The translations under genes and the position numbers were made by a program. Source: Parascedosporium putredinis (Eukaryota > Ascomycota > Sordariomycetes > Microascales > Microascaceae). Taken from it: a DNA stretch of 64,000 nucleotides. The stretch's first letter is position 1. Every line of letters begins with the position of its first letter. Under the pieces are notes generated by a model. It was not told where the DNA came from, ran no database searches, and saw only the letters and a program-made list of their open reading frames with translations. The stretch is from the NCBI GenBank assembly GCA_949357655.1, contig CASHTG010000010.1, forward strand, positions 186,001 through 250,000. The letters are read 5' to 3'. Below are positions 10,964 to 23,381 of this stretch, one piece after another.

Positions 10964-13911
10964 CTTGGGCGGCGCGGGGGAAGCGGAGAGGGTTACGGGG
11001 GTTCGGAGCGAAGGGTGTGTCGAAGAAGAAAGAAAAAAGGAGCGAGGACGCCGTGGATTCCCCGGCTCCACGAGACACCCGGTTCGGCAGACGCGGGCGG
11101 AGGTGGTGGTGGAAAGACGACGACGAAAGGGGGCTGAAATAGAGCCCGGGAGGGGGATAAAGGACCCTCGACGCTAGATCAATCCCATGGCAAAAGGGTT
11201 CCCCAGACTAGAAACGGTCTGGAGACGTTGTTGGCGAGGATTTGTTCGAGGCTCTGATCGACTCGTGGGGGTTTCTTTCGCCTGCGGACTGTTTTGTTTT
11301 GTCTCCCTCGTTGTGGAAGAGGGGGACGAATGAAGTGATGTCGGCGCTCGACTCTGTTTTAGTGGAATGGCCTGGGCTGCCAACTTGTTTCTGGTGACAT
11401 TGAAGTTTCTTTTGGGTCGAAGACTCGTGCTCGTTCCTTGATTTGTGCTAGCAAGGGGAGTTGGCCAGTCAGCGTTGGGCCGCAGGCCTCCCAAATACTA
11501 GTTCCAGCTGTCAACAACTGTGTAAATGTGATGCAGCCGAGCAAACCCGCTGACGAAGCGAACACAGTCCGAGCGCGATCAAGAGGTTTTTCCCCTCCAA
11601 AAAGAGATCGAGCTAGGTGGGAAAGGCTTGGCAAAGCGGAGAAGGAGGGCTCGTGGGCGCTGATTATTGGATGGTTGCGACGATTTCTGCGTACTCATCC
11701 ACTGCGGCTGTGCTCTATTACTTGCGCTGGGGGATTGGAAAAGAACATGGGGGTGGGAGATGAGTGGCGCGGAAGATGATCATACTGCCTCTCTCTCTCT
11801 TTTCTTCCTTTTTTGCCGAGTCAAGACACGCAAGGGAAAAGAAAAAAATACAAAGATGGATAAATCTGCTCTTTTCTCAAGCATGCATTGATCTAGAACA
11901 AACATGTGGTTCATCGATGGGCCGTTCCCTCCCAGTTCAGTCCGTCACATTGCAGAGTTTCCGCTGCCGGGCAATTGAGGGGCCCTTCGGTAAATTCCGG
12001 CCAATGTCCCCATCGCGGAGCTGGCGAGGAGTCGGAATGTTGCATCGACCGTCACCTCTCCTCAAGCCTCAAGAGGACATCAATTGATGGCTTGTGTTTT
12101 GGTGTCCTAATATGGGTCAGCATCGAGAGGAGTACAGGAAGAGTGAATTATAAAAAAATCGATATCAATCGTATTGGGTGTCGTGATACTGCGGCCTCGC
12201 ACTTCTTCATGCTCTCCTTTTCCCTCCTGAACATTCCCAATTTTCACTCGGCAATCATTTCCTACTGGCGTCGTCCTGGGGAATTAAAAATCGACTTTTT
12301 GCCCAAAAATCAAGGGAATCCATCAGCCCCAGGACGCCATCCTTCATCAGGCGTTCTTCTCTGCTCTCTTTATTGTTCCTTTGCCCATCACGGGCGGTTC
12401 CAGTGCTACTTGATGATTGGCGGTCCGCGCATATGGACAGCGCCAAGGCGGGAAGGATGCTCAAAGACGGGCTTTCCCTCGTTCCATTCGCCCACTGTTT
12501 CTCGTGACAAAACTTTTGCTTGGCCCCCTCTGTCTCCCCTCACAAGATTCGAATCGCTATTCAATAATAGAAAGAAGGGTAATTCTCCCAAGTTCATAGG
12601 CACTCGAGAGGAGCAGAGGGCTCGAAGGAGAGAAACAAAGGCTCCAACGACTGAGCAGCACCAGCTCGGCCGCCCCCTTAGTCGGCCCATCACTAAGATC
12701 AACTCAGCCCGCCCCTGCCGACAAGGTCCCGGTTTCAGAGAGATCCGCCCCGAACATGTCAGACCTGAGGAAGCGAGATGGGGCAGGACACGGAAAAGAA
12801 AAGAAAAGAGAAGAGGAAAAAGAAAAAAAGCCCAAACGAGCGGTCTCTCTGAATTCGAGGCGAGAGCCATCAGCTCGAGTAATCATTTCCCCTTCTCCTT
12901 GATTTGACCACAGATCCCCCAGCACAGACCAACCCGGAACACTCCCTCCTCTTCCCAGCAACCTTCGCGAATCACCGTGCTCGCCACCACCTCCTCTCCT
13001 CCAGCCCTATCCCCTATTTGCGGTCCTGTGCCAGCCGCTTGGATGCTTTGCGGCTGAGCCGCCCAAAACAAAGGCATAAACTACCCCAAGCTTGAAGAAG
13101 AACCACCACCCAAGTGTCCCTCGCCGTTGTTGCTTTTGAAATCCCCCCTTACTCCTGTTACTAATCCTCTTCTTCTCTTGCTTCCCTCCGAATAATGCGA
13201 GCTAGCAGTGATACCTACCGCTACCTTGTGCTCAGCTCGAACTCGCCTAATCCACGACCTGCGAAGATCCAGACCAACCAGGGGCGGGGGGCAACCGCGC
13301 GAAACAAGCTTTCTGCTCCCCGTGAAAGAAAGAGGCCCTAATCCCAAAGAGGTATCAATATGTGTTCAGGAAACCCAGGGTTTCAACTCTTTTTCCCTTG
13401 CCGCATTGCCCTCTCCCTATCCTCTGCGTCGAATCGTGGAGCGAGAACGTGAACCCCACCGCCAGGCTGCGCTTGGGCGGACGATAGTCTGGCGGTTCCC
13501 CTGAGCGGTAACGTAAATGGCTTGAGCTAAAAGTGGCTGGAGCGAGTGAGAGGAGAGGAGGGAAACCGGGGGAAATTGTCCACCATCGTGAAGGTATAAA
13601 CTCGCCCATGTGCCCATGGTCGACATGGCGCACTGCCGGCCGGAATGTAATTTGTAGACGTGGATAGAGTCGAGGCCTCCTTCAGCTCAAGTATATCTCT
13701 TGTCTCATTCTCCGTTCTCTTTTTCTCATCCTTTCCTTCTTGGCCTCTTTTGTCGTGTTGCGCTCCTAATCGTTTTTAATCTCACCATTGATTTCATCGT
13801 CCACTCATTTCTACCTTGCTAGTCACTCGCTTGTGTATAGTTCCCTACTCCCCTTTTCCTCGTCCCTTCTTTCCCTCGCCCATTCCCTACCGTTCCAACC
13901 ACACCGCCGAA
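10964..13911. other. Long intergenic region
   Basis: Nearly 3 kb without a recognisable gene. A 333-codon open frame at 11906-12907 has no domain, no signal peptide and an erratic composition, so it is not called. A 9-bp inverted repeat (GTCCTGGGG and CCCCAGGAC) flanks about 55 bases near 12270-12340. The last 200 bases before 13912 are CT-rich, typical of a fungal 5' leader. Confidence 0.45.
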
Positions 13912-14723
13912 ATGCATCCCCAGTCCATCCTCCCATCCCTCGTCGCGCTCGCAGCCACCGCACAAGCCATCAACCCGCTATGGCTGAACATTGGCGATAG
14001 GGCATGCGGACAGTGCCTGGACGAGTCATACGCCGCGTGCAACGGTCTCGGCGACGACATGAAGCCGCCCTTTGCCGAGTGCATGTGCGGCGGTGACGGC
14101 TCGACCATTTTCGCCAACTGCATTCCCATCTGCGACCAATCTGCCATCGACGCCGCGGGACAGCTCACCGTGACCCTGTTCTCCTACTGCACCTACTTCT
14201 TCAAAGAGTACTGCCAAGCCGCCATCGATATCGGTGTCTCGGAGAAAACCCTCTATGATTCGGCGTGCGGTCCCACGGGTGGCTTCTATGGCACTGGCGG
14301 GAGCTCGGATGACTCGTCGTCGGGGAGTGGCTCCGGTGATAGCGCCGATGATGACGAGGTGACCTCCGGCTCTGGCTCCGGCTCGGGTGCTGGCTCTGGC
14401 TCTGGCTCTGGCTCTGGTTCCAGTTCCGGTTCTAGTTCCGGATCGGGTTCCGGTTCAGGTTCCAGCTCTGGTTCCGGCTCATCTTCAGGCTCCAGTTCAT
14501 CTTCTGGATCGGGATCTAGCTCCGGGTAAGGCGACCCTATATACGTTTTGTATCCCTATTATTCAAGTAGGCGAAGCTAACCGAAAAACATCGCAGCAGC
14601 CAGTCGAGCGGTGCCGAGGCCGAAGAGGACGACGACAAGAAGAGCGGCGCCACTGGGCTCGGTCGAGAATGGGTTGGACCCATGTTTGCCGCGGGAGCCT
14701 ACGTGTTGGTGAACGTGCTATAG
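13912..14723 (+). CDS. Cys-rich, Ser/Gly-repeat, probably GPI-anchored cell-surface protein
   Basis: ATG at 13912 gives a signal peptide ([19 protein letters not shown]). A domain of about 110 residues with about ten Cys follows ([48 protein letters not shown]), then an acidic linker and some 70 residues of Ser-Gly repeats. An intron at 14526-14596 (GTAAGG donor, GCTAAC branch, CAG acceptor) joins to an acidic stretch and a hydrophobic tail ([18 protein letters not shown]), as in GPI signals. The Cys spacing is not a standard CFEM pattern that I can confirm. The protein is inferred to be wall- or membrane-attached, with the Ser-Gly tract as an O-glycosylated stalk. No frame break is seen in this gene. 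Confidence 0.75.
14380..14525 (+). repeat. Ser-Gly coding microsatellite
   Basis: Imperfect GGCTCT/GGTTCC-type hexamers encode alternating Ser and Gly. The tract is likely to be length-variable between strains. Confidence 0.7.
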
Positions 14724-16508
14724 AGAGGGTTGATCCAACTACGTGTACCCTCGAGGCTAAGGCCAATGGGTCAAGAGATGGGGAGGTGGATACGGTCGCC
14801 CAGACAAAGCCATATCACCTTTTGGGGCGGTTCAAAGGGATGCATCAAGCATTGAGCATGTACACGATTTTTATTCATTATACCATTTTCCATTGTTGAG
14901 AGACCGCATGTACAATTGACCACAAATAAGAATTTGAAAAGAAAACAAAAAATAATGAAAGAAAGGAACAGAAAGAGCCGCGGAGAAACAGAACGTTCTC
15001 AGAACCCCACCGTTGGTCCATCAATGAACTGAATGTGGTCGTGAGGATGGGGCGGAAAATATCCAATCCACTAGTCAATATTGTCTTTTTCGTCGAGGCA
15101 AGCCATCGACTGATCAAGGACTCAGCTCCTGCGCGTGGTGTGTGCCGTGTTACCTTTGTTCTCAGCCCGATTCCCATATCGTCCACAACCGCACTTCGGC
15201 AAAAATGTCACCGGCGCCACCGTAGCTGCCGAAGACCCTTGGAATTTGTCAACTGGTCAAAGCCAACCGGCAGGAAAGGCGTTGTCCACTTCGGATATCT
15301 AAGCTACGGATATAAATGCTACATAACCCACATCGCGATAATTTTCCGCCGCCACTATCTCAGCCACCCGTCCATCAGCCGCGAGCGATAGGTATGGCTG
15401 ACTTCACCAGATGTTGCTCTCAAGACTGGCAGGCTGTACTCACTGATATTGGTCTTCAATTCTCGTCCTGTGCCCTCACCCCATTCCATTAGCCAGATTA
15501 AACTCCCTAATAACAAGATTTCCTCAAGAGATTCCAACAAGCCAAGGAAGGTACTCGTAAGCTTGTGTAAGCAAGGAGTAAGAGTGGCCCAATCCGCAAC
15601 GAACGGGTGTGGAGAGGCAGCAGAGACTGGTGAAAATTCACAATGCAAAGGGGGAAAGCCGGTGAAACAACGGTGGTATAATATCAATGTCAGAGAGGAG
15701 ACGGGAAAGAAAATGGAGATATATGAGAGGGACCGATCATGTTCTCTCGGGTTCAACGAAGACTGTTCACGGCATTCTCGGTGCTACACTTATCCCAATC
15801 CTGTCACTCACGGCCTGTGATGCTAATTCTCCGCTCAAGCGACGGGTTCTTCCGACGCCACCATTTCAGCCACCCGCTACTTGCGCTATCCGCTGGTTGT
15901 GGGTGGCAGGGGTGTTTTCACGAGACGCCGTTTTGAAGGCTAGCGCAGCGAACCAAACTTTTACTTGCTCACGATGACCTGAAGTCTTGCATGCTTCTTC
16001 CTCGGGCCTATCGCCTCGTTTTTTTCCTTCCTTCCTTTCTTTCCTCTTGACATGAAAACACAGCAAGGGCCCTTAGCAATTGCGTATCTGTCTCATCATA
16101 GTATGAATCTACGAGTCTGGGGCCCCGTTCGCTTGGACATCGCGCTGTTGATATTACGCACATTCAATCCCCGGTAATCCGGCATCGGGGGCGTTGCAGC
16201 GGACTGACCATGAAGGCACCCTTGCCGCTGGCTCTCCGCACGCTAGGCGATTCGCATCTTAGTCAGGGGCGAAACAAACATCTCACGACAAGTGCACTTC
16301 ACACACAAATGGGCCATCCAGCGCGGATAGATTCCAGGGACGAATATTCATGGTGGGAAGAGAAGCTGTGGAGCGTTTGCTCCTTCTTCCTCTCCCTTTT
16401 CGCGTTCAATCATAAAATCAACAATGGATGATGTAAGGGCGCTCTGATACCTGCTAACGCGGAAAATATCTCCCTAAGTATGGCCTTCTGTTCTTGTAGG
16501 AAGCCCTC
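14724..16508. other. Intergenic region
   Basis: No gene, tRNA or mobile-element signature was found. Composition falls towards the accessory zone on the right. Confidence 0.45.
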
Positions 16509-16811
16509 CTAAGGCTTAAGCTGCGGTGGGCATCGCCTGCTGGCTGGGCTAGTCAACGAGCCCTTCGATGTCGTCTTTTCGTCCGTTTCGACTGTAAATC
16601 GCTTAAATAAGAGCTCATGGAGGGCATCGAGGTATTTGGATAGTGTTGTGTTGCGTGTTTCTGCTTCGGCTCGCTGCTGCTGTTCTTCGGCTCGCTGCCT
16701 CTGCTCTTCGGCTCGCTGCTTCTCGGCTTTGGCTCGCTGCTGCTGCTCTTCGGCTCGCTGCTTCTCCTCTTCGAGTCGACGCAGCTTCGCTCGCAACTCT
16801 TCTATGCTGTC
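16509..16811 (-). pseudogene. Truncated coiled-coil fragment of a fungal kinase-associated gene
   Basis: The frame reads MDSIEELRAKLRRLEEEKQR, then a heptad-like run of Lys/Glu/Gln/Ala/Arg (QRAEEQ units), then LSKYLDALHELLFKRFTVET and TTSKGSLTSP. I recognise this N-terminal layout (charged coiled coil, short LxxYLxxxHxL helix, then TTxGxxTxP) from large fungal genes whose downstream part is a protein-kinase-like domain. Here it stops after about 100 codons (ending CPPQLKP) and nothing kinase-like follows, so it is best seen as a relic. A stand-alone small protein cannot be excluded. Confidence 0.5.
16665..16775 (-). repeat. 21-bp periodic coding repeat in coiled coil
   Basis: GGCTCGCTGC recurs about every 21 bases, each copy followed by a Gln/Glu-coding segment. 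It encodes successive seven-residue units with RAEEQ. Confidence 0.65.
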
Positions 16812-16844
16812 CATTTTGATGAATCGACCCGGCGGGCGCCACAA

Positions 16845-18738
16845 TGCACAATTAGTAGCGTTGAGCCACGGACGGGGTATTGTTTCGAGCTCCGCCCCTG
16901 TGGCTGATCAATCAGCTGTCGCGTCGGACGGTCGGCTATAGCATGTGACGTACCTCACACGAAGGCCGCCGTTAGGATTGGAATGAATTCGAATGGCGGA
17001 CAACGTCCGTGATCGACTTAGATAGCCCCAGGGATATTAAGCCATGTATCCTTAGGTAGTCTGGAGTTTATTGTCGGAGTAGGGGTGGTGGCTCTAATAT
17101 TGATGTTCTCAACTCGCGCTGGGCTGCGACGCGTCGACTACCCTATGCCAGAGCGCCCCACAAGCTATATGCCCTAAAGCTAAGCTCAATATATGGAAAT
17201 CGCCCCGCAGTAGACGCCCGCACAATAATAAGGAGATAGCTTGGAGCGCTAGAGAGCTTAAATTGAACCGCTCTGTGAGCATCTTATGCCCCCTAGCGAT
17301 TCCCGCCGACGCAGTAATCCACAAACGTGTATATTGGTATATACTCCTATCAGTATCCCGTTTCCTTCTCGAATCATGGACCAATGATGATAACATTTAA
17401 ACCGCTGTTAATGCGCATATTTGTTAGTAGTGTGGTGCTAGGCGGGAAAGGAAAGGAGATAAATATCTCTCTCATCGAGCGGGGTCTTTTCTGCAGGATG
17501 GATGGGTGGAGGATGCTGTGTTAAACTCTTGGCAGATAATATTTCGAGATGATGGTGAGCTACCAGGGCCTTGGGAGAGGTGCTGGCTGTAAGCACTGTA
17601 GAGGGGAGTTCCTGGAACCTCCCTCTTAGAAGCTTAGGGTCCCTGTGAGAACTCCCCTGAAATTAGTCCTATGACCAACGTCTTGGGTATCGGAGCACCC
17701 TATTTTGTCAGCTTCAGCTATGATCCCTATACCTGCTTGCACTCTAGCTAGATATCTTCTTATTACTATCCCTTCACGCCTGACTAGCTTAAATAAGAGA
17801 ATTCACTAATGCCTTGACTAGTTCTGGGACTCCTTGCCTATCTTGCTCTCGCTTTGCCTCAATGTGCTCCCGTATTCGGCCTGCTTGGCTGCGATCTTGT
17901 ATAGATCTGAAGGTAGCCTCGCTTAATACTATCTATCGCTATATGAATCTGCCTCTTTCTCCTGTCGCCTTAGTCCTCTTGAGAGGTAGAGATGCGTGGC
18001 GGAAGGGGTTGATAGCTATTTTTCCTTTTGCTCTTGGTCATCGATGTCTTTCTAGACCCTCACTCTTGTTGTCATTGCACTGAAGCTTATCAATATATAG
18101 ATCGCCTTCAAATATATGTAGGGCTCCCCTGGTAGAGATTTAATTTTCAAAATGAATTCTGGAGTGCTCTTTCACAACACGCTTCTGGACCAATACCGAT
18201 CCTATCAGTCGCCTCCACACTCGTCCGATTGTCGACATCCATATCAACCAGCACCGTTGTTGCCCTTATCAGTATCCAACTCCGCCAACAAACTGCTGAG
18301 GCCAGCGCTCCTCCTTCTCTGCCCTGTGATGGCGAAGGTCCGCGCGCCTGGTATAGCGACTATGCCGGCCCTCCCACCCCAGGAGTCTATTACGCTCCTC
18401 CTCCCCGGCAGTGAATAATATTCTCAATCTGCATCCGATCATGTGAGGCTAACCAGGACCCAGCGAAAGCAATGGGAAGGAATAAATACCCTTCTATAGC
18501 ATCCCATCAATTAAACATAGCGTTTGAGACTCAAAACCAGATCTTACATAAATCTTCCTTTACTCTTCCAGGGATGGTATGTGGCATTAACGTCATACCG
18601 CCTCAATACATCAGCCTCTGTTACGTTGTAAAACGTCTATTCTTTCTAGGCTTATTGTTGGCTCGAGTATATTCCCTACTGAAATATCGCTTGGATGTGA
18701 TCCACATTTTTGGTGGCTCCTCAAAAACACTTCGATTT
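16845..18738. other. Gene-poor accessory DNA, possibly decayed
   Basis: Contains AT-leaning sequence with scattered short frames. Around 17780-18080 the minus strand has a short stretch of charged, coding-like translation interrupted by stops; around 18229-18414 the plus strand ends in a Pro/Tyr-rich peptide (YAGPPTPGVYYAPPPRQ). Neither is recognisable. These may be remnants of genes or transposons. Confidence 0.35.
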
Positions 18739-19477
18739 TTATTCCCACAGGCCTTCTATCATCTTAATTAGATCATCACTCTGGTTGCGTTCCTCCGCTG
18801 ACTCATCAGAATCATAGGAATCGTAGGGATCATTGATCCTAAACTTCCCACCACAGCCTGGCTCATCTGAATCGGAAAACAAATGTCGTCAGGTTCTGGT
18901 GGATAAGTTGAAGCATTGTTCGCTTCTTGCTCTATGGTCAGCTTAGAGTATCTCCTCGGCACCGCAGGCCACCTACCTCGCCTACTTAGATCTGACCGAA
19001 TATTTTCCCGCACGTCTGATTCCTGGTGGAGCGGGCTTCTACTATGAGTGATTGAATAGGATGGGATGCGGTGTAGGAATAATAGCTCGTGAGTCGAGTA
19101 GGGGTTCTCGATATTCAATTTCTCCATCAGCAACCTCATGTCTAGAACGCAAGTATGGCTTAGTAACTGGGTCGTATCAATCTCATGGATATAGGCAGGA
19201 GGATTTCTTCTCTCGCGTTGAATGGCCCAGTTGAGTGCATGATCCTCATCACTGAAAACTGATAAGAAGCAACTTCTTTGAGGACTCTGCCAGCTAATAT
19301 GGTGTTCAACTGCCTCCTTTAATTCGACCTCATCGTTGAATTCGCGTAAATCGTCTGCTGCAACGAGATGTCCATGATATTTATCCCAATAAGACTGGGA
19401 ATTGCCGTGCGTCACTCTCCAAACCCTTTTGGAAGGTCGACGCACGTGTACTCATCGAGCTTAAAGGGTTTTGCCAT
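18739..19477 (-). CDS. DUF7587-type fungal protein
   Basis: ATG at 19477 begins MAKPFKLDEYTCVDLP; one missing base in the T run at 19427-19430 (+ strand) joins it to KRVWRVTHGNSQSYWDKYHG, FLSVFSDEDHALNWAIQRE and AYIHEIDTTQL. The pattern RVWRVTHxNSQ... FLSVFSDxxHAxxWA... VYIxEIDTT is that of the widespread fungal domain DUF7587, of unknown function. A second missing base in the A run at 18876-18879 (+ strand) restores an acidic C-terminus (NDPYDSYDSDESAEERN) ending at 18739 instead of the anomalous hydrophobic tail in the uncorrected frame. The family is typical of accessory fungal gene content. It shares the accessory zone with the dynamin-like gene. Confidence 0.65.
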
Positions 19478-20072
19478 ATTCACGTTTTGAGCGATTCGAG
19501 GCGGGAATAAAGATCTTGAGCTAGGCAGCATTTATTTAGTTTACTGTCCAGATTCTACACGTGATCGAATCACAACTCTAACCACGAAGAGTTCAATTGT
19601 CTCACCGCTCAAAATCTGAACCAACCCTTTCACCCTCCTTTTTCTTCTTTTTGTTATGGTCTAGACCGACCTGTTTTTCTTTTTCCTTTAGCCCCTCCTT
19701 GTTTCAAAACCCAATTTTTGGTTTTTTTCTTTTAAGAGGGGGCGCGCTGGGAACTTAGGAGACCGGAAACTAGTATTCTCTAAGGAGCCAACGGGGTGTT
19801 CGCGATGCAGCGAAGGCGCTCTCACATGACTCATGGTGTAGGCGCATGTTCAGCAGATAAAATTAGTGGTTTCGGGTGGTGCGAATATCAGAAATCTCCG
19901 CGATGACATCAGCGCGTGACAAACTGATGATGAAATGTATGAGCCCAGTGCCAAGATGCGAGATGATACAATCTTAGCACCGGCCTGGGCATCCTAGCCT
20001 TTAGACTCGATGTGATTGTAAGATTAGGACGTCGGACTTTCAAGCTAAGTTCCTAATAGAACAAAGGTATCC
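19478..20072. other. Intergenic region
   Basis: Pyrimidine-rich tracts (19630-19735) and no gene. Confidence 0.45.
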
Positions 20073-22313
20073 TCAAAACTGGGAATGGAGCCGCTGTAAA
20101 TCCTCTAAGCTTCTTTTCAGACCATCCACCAAGCGCTTTAGCTCCGTCCGCCGAAGAACCTGTTGTTCCTGTTCTGATCCAATTCGCACGAGAATGTCAT
20201 CTGGGTATCGAGAAACTACTTGCGGGCAGAAAGCATTCGGTAAGGGAAACATTATATGACGTTCGATTACCTGTCGCGTCACGTTATCGACAAAGGTTTT
20301 CATTGCGACCTGCCTTTTGTTAAGCCTTGACTGTAATCGTATAATTGTTTGGGCAACATACTTTATAATAAGCATTGAGCTCGTTCAGGGCCTCCGAGCA
20401 CGCTTGTTTGTCCATGTCAACAGTCATTCTCGTCTCGAGAGCAGATGCAAATCGATCAATATCCAGTCTGTTGTTGCTGATATGAAGCTTCCCGTTCCAG
20501 TCTTCCTGTGTGACTAGGTTGAGTGCTTGCCTGAGTGCTCGCTTCTGAGCATCCTGTCTGGATTTTTGAATATTGTCAGTGTAGTAGTGGTTGTACGTCA
20601 ATGGGTGCCTCTGTTCGTCTGCAACGAGCTTATTTAGTTCCTCCAGCGCCTGCGACTCAGCGCCAGACAACCACTGATCAAAAATGTCCTCGACCTCTCC
20701 GCGCAGACCCTCATCTCGGATGAGCCTGCTACCGGCTGACCTAACCCATTGCCTGGCCATCACCACAGTGTTTTGAACGTGTTCTTTTGCCATTGTGACC
20801 CACGGCTGGGATTGCTCGCGGTAAAGCTCTGCGAGGAGGACCGGGTTATAATTGCCTGGCAATTCTGTTCCCCTAGTGCGCTCATACACCTACCCAGAGT
20901 TAGCGCCTAGAGGCGAGCAGGACTTCGGATTGACATACCTGCTCCACCCATGCCGTCATCTCCGATTTGCTTACAAGCAGCTGGTCCGTTGTTCCATCCA
21001 TTGGCTCCGAATCATCTGCATCGACGGCATCTGAGATTTTTCTCTTCTGCCCTTGCTCCCGTATCTGGGAAGCAAACTTGGTATTGCTCTTTTGAACATG
21101 CGCCCGGAGTCTTGAAATATCGTCGCCGGAGAAGAACTCTGGGTCAAGGCTATGATAGTTACCTTCAAGTGCTGCCTTGGCTAACTCGTAGAAGCGCATG
21201 CTTACGCTCGTCAGGAATGCTCGTATGTCTCCAATAGTCGGACGTGCCTGGCCCATTGAGCCCAATTCCTCTCCGTTTCAACCAACTTTCCCTTGATTTC
21301 TTCGCGTACTTTCGGAAGTTCCCTTTCAATGTGCGAGTCAAGAAGAGCCTGCAAAAAGCGCCGGAGATTCTCTGCCCCGACTCGGTTCATGTCCAGCTTT
21401 TGGTTCGCCCAAGCAGGTGCCGAGAAGAAGCGTAGTTCGCGTTTATATCGACTGTCCATATCCAACCCTCCCTCAGTTCTTTGGGACTCGGATTTTTAAG
21501 CAGGAAGAAACCAAGCTTCAGCTTGATTGTATCCAAGTTCCTCGCGACAAGTGCAATTCTAGACTCTGTTCCCTCATTGATGAGATCGGGCTTCGTAATA
21601 ATCCCGACGGTTCGTTGGCCCTCGGGATCGTGCCTCCGCGCCAGTTTGATGATTCCTTGGTTTGCCATGTCGTTGCTGGCCTGCAGAACCGCAAGGATAA
21701 TGGTCCTAGAGCTCTGTATATAGTCCCCGACCATATCGCACACGGTCTGGAGGTCCTCATCGGTTTGCTCTTCATTTGGAACAGAGATGAGGCCTGGCAA
21801 ATCTACCACGCTGAGATGCATGCCAATAGGTCCCGATATCTCTATGTGGAGTGCGTCCGATGCGAAGGCGGTATTATCCGCAAATTCTGAGTACCCCCGA
21901 ATGCCCATGAGTTTGGCCGCCTCGTCGATGATCGAAGGAAGTTCCGTCATATGTTGAATAGATTTTTGGAATCCCCTAAGCGTCTTCTGAACTTCTTGTG
22001 TACGAGATCCGTGCGGCCGAATTGTAGCCGTAATGGTCTGGGGAGTGTTGGAGTGGCGGAGGACGATTTCGGTAGGAAATCTCGTGCAAAGACCCTCTTG
22101 ACGAGGAAATGGCATGCCGGTTATGCCCTCGAGGACGGAGCTCTTCCCCGCAGACTGATCTCCACAAACGACCAGTTGAGGCAAGGACACCAATTCTCCC
22201 ACCCCATTCGCTCTGATCTTCTCGATTTGGTTCAAAAGGTGGCTCGATCTCTCAGAGCGAAGATGGGCAAAGCCCGCATCTGGGGCTACTGGTAGGCACT
22301 CGGATTCAGTCAT
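20073..22313 (-). CDS. Dynamin-like large GTPase (Mx/dynamin superfamily)
   Basis: The start is taken at ATG 22313 (MTESECLPVAPDAGFAHLRS); an in-frame ATG at 22511 would add an unconserved stretch. The GTPase domain has the P-loop GDQSAGKSSVL, an invariant Thr in LCTRFPTEIVLRH, VVDLPG (G3) and TKPD (G4). The middle/stalk domain follows, and the C-terminal GED-like helices include VAMKTFVDNVTRQVIERH and RRTELKRLVDGLKRSLEDL. Two short introns, at 20890-20938 and 20310-20361, both have clean GTATGT donors. Two single-base breaks (near 21466-21472 and 21268-21269, each one missing C on the + strand) are inferred. No pleckstrin or proline-rich domain is seen, so this is the Mx-like fungal type that remodels membranes or acts in defence-like responses; its exact role is unknown. 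Confidence 0.9.
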
Positions 22314-23381
22314 GGCTTGATGGCGAGAATGCAGGGGGTACGATTGCGGAAGCCAACGATACCAACTATCTAAGCGCGAACATATCGCTTTAATACTTCT
22401 CGAGCAGCACGCAACCACGGCGAGCGGACTCTGTCTCGGCTTGTCTTGGGGCAATGTAAGCCGGACCTGCGCAGGTTTCGGATGTATATAATCAAGGGAT
22501 GCAGACGACAACTACAAGCTTCGGTGGTCATACCGCCTATTAGGTGGGGAGGGTCGGCCTTTGTTTATTTTTAACTTTTTGTACTTGTTTTCTATTATAT
22601 CATGGAATAAAGGACTTCGGAATTGTCATCAACGCCGCGCAGGGGTTGGAATCAAGGGACGAGAGGGAAGATGAGGAGCGAGGGTTTAAGAATACGAAGG
22701 TCTGCTTCTAGCGATGTCTCAAAATCTCACCCGAGCTAAGATGGGGGAGCCAGATTGACTGAATGTACTACACTAGTGTCTACGTCACGATCACCAGCCT
22801 CGTCGCTCCCTCCACAATGGCACCCTGCAAAATTTTCGAGAGCTAAATTGTAGTACTCAAAAGCCGGGCGTTCCTTGGTAGAGTGTAGTAACCGTGAAGT
22901 CTAGGGCGGGTAGCGACCGACAAAGCCGGGACATGGCCTTCGTCCCAGAATCCGTGACCCCCGGTATTTGGCCTAACAAGACATGGATAACGGATGAGTT
23001 TCCAGATGTGCAGTCGAGGGTGGGAAGCAACTGATGACATTGTGGTATGGCTTCGTCCCCGTCAATAGAAGCCGAATTGCATGGGCATATATGGATTCAC
23101 TAATCACCGACTTCCTTCCGACTACTCCAAGTTCCTTATTATATCCCTTATTTCCTTCAGGACTATCCCTTCCCCGCCGGAGTGGAGACCCTTTAGGTCA
23201 CCACTACCACCTCGAGTGCATCCTTTTATGTTTTCTCTAGGGTTAGTTTCTAGAGATATTCACACATCATCGATGGGTCAGTTCCACGTCCACCGCTATC
23301 TATAACACTAGCACCTGCCCGGTATTATCAAGGTTTCACTTTAAATCTTGTTGAATATATAAAATCTATAAAGGCAGAGCT
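22314..23381. other. Intergenic or accessory DNA
   Basis: Upstream region of the dynamin-like gene followed by AT-leaning sequence. No gene is supported. Confidence 0.4.

Noticed and set aside
12270..12340. 9-bp inverted repeat (GTCCTGGGG/CCCCAGGAC) as a transposon end
   Set aside because: Too short, no target duplication and no transposase-like content between the arms.
11906..12907. A 333-codon open frame on the plus strand
   Set aside because: No domain, signal peptide or coding-like composition; low-complexity basic end; other frames are also fairly open. Likely chance.
17780..18080. Possible DNA-transposon remnant on the minus strand
   Set aside because: Some charged coding-like translation, but no transposase motif or terminal inverted repeats could be identified.
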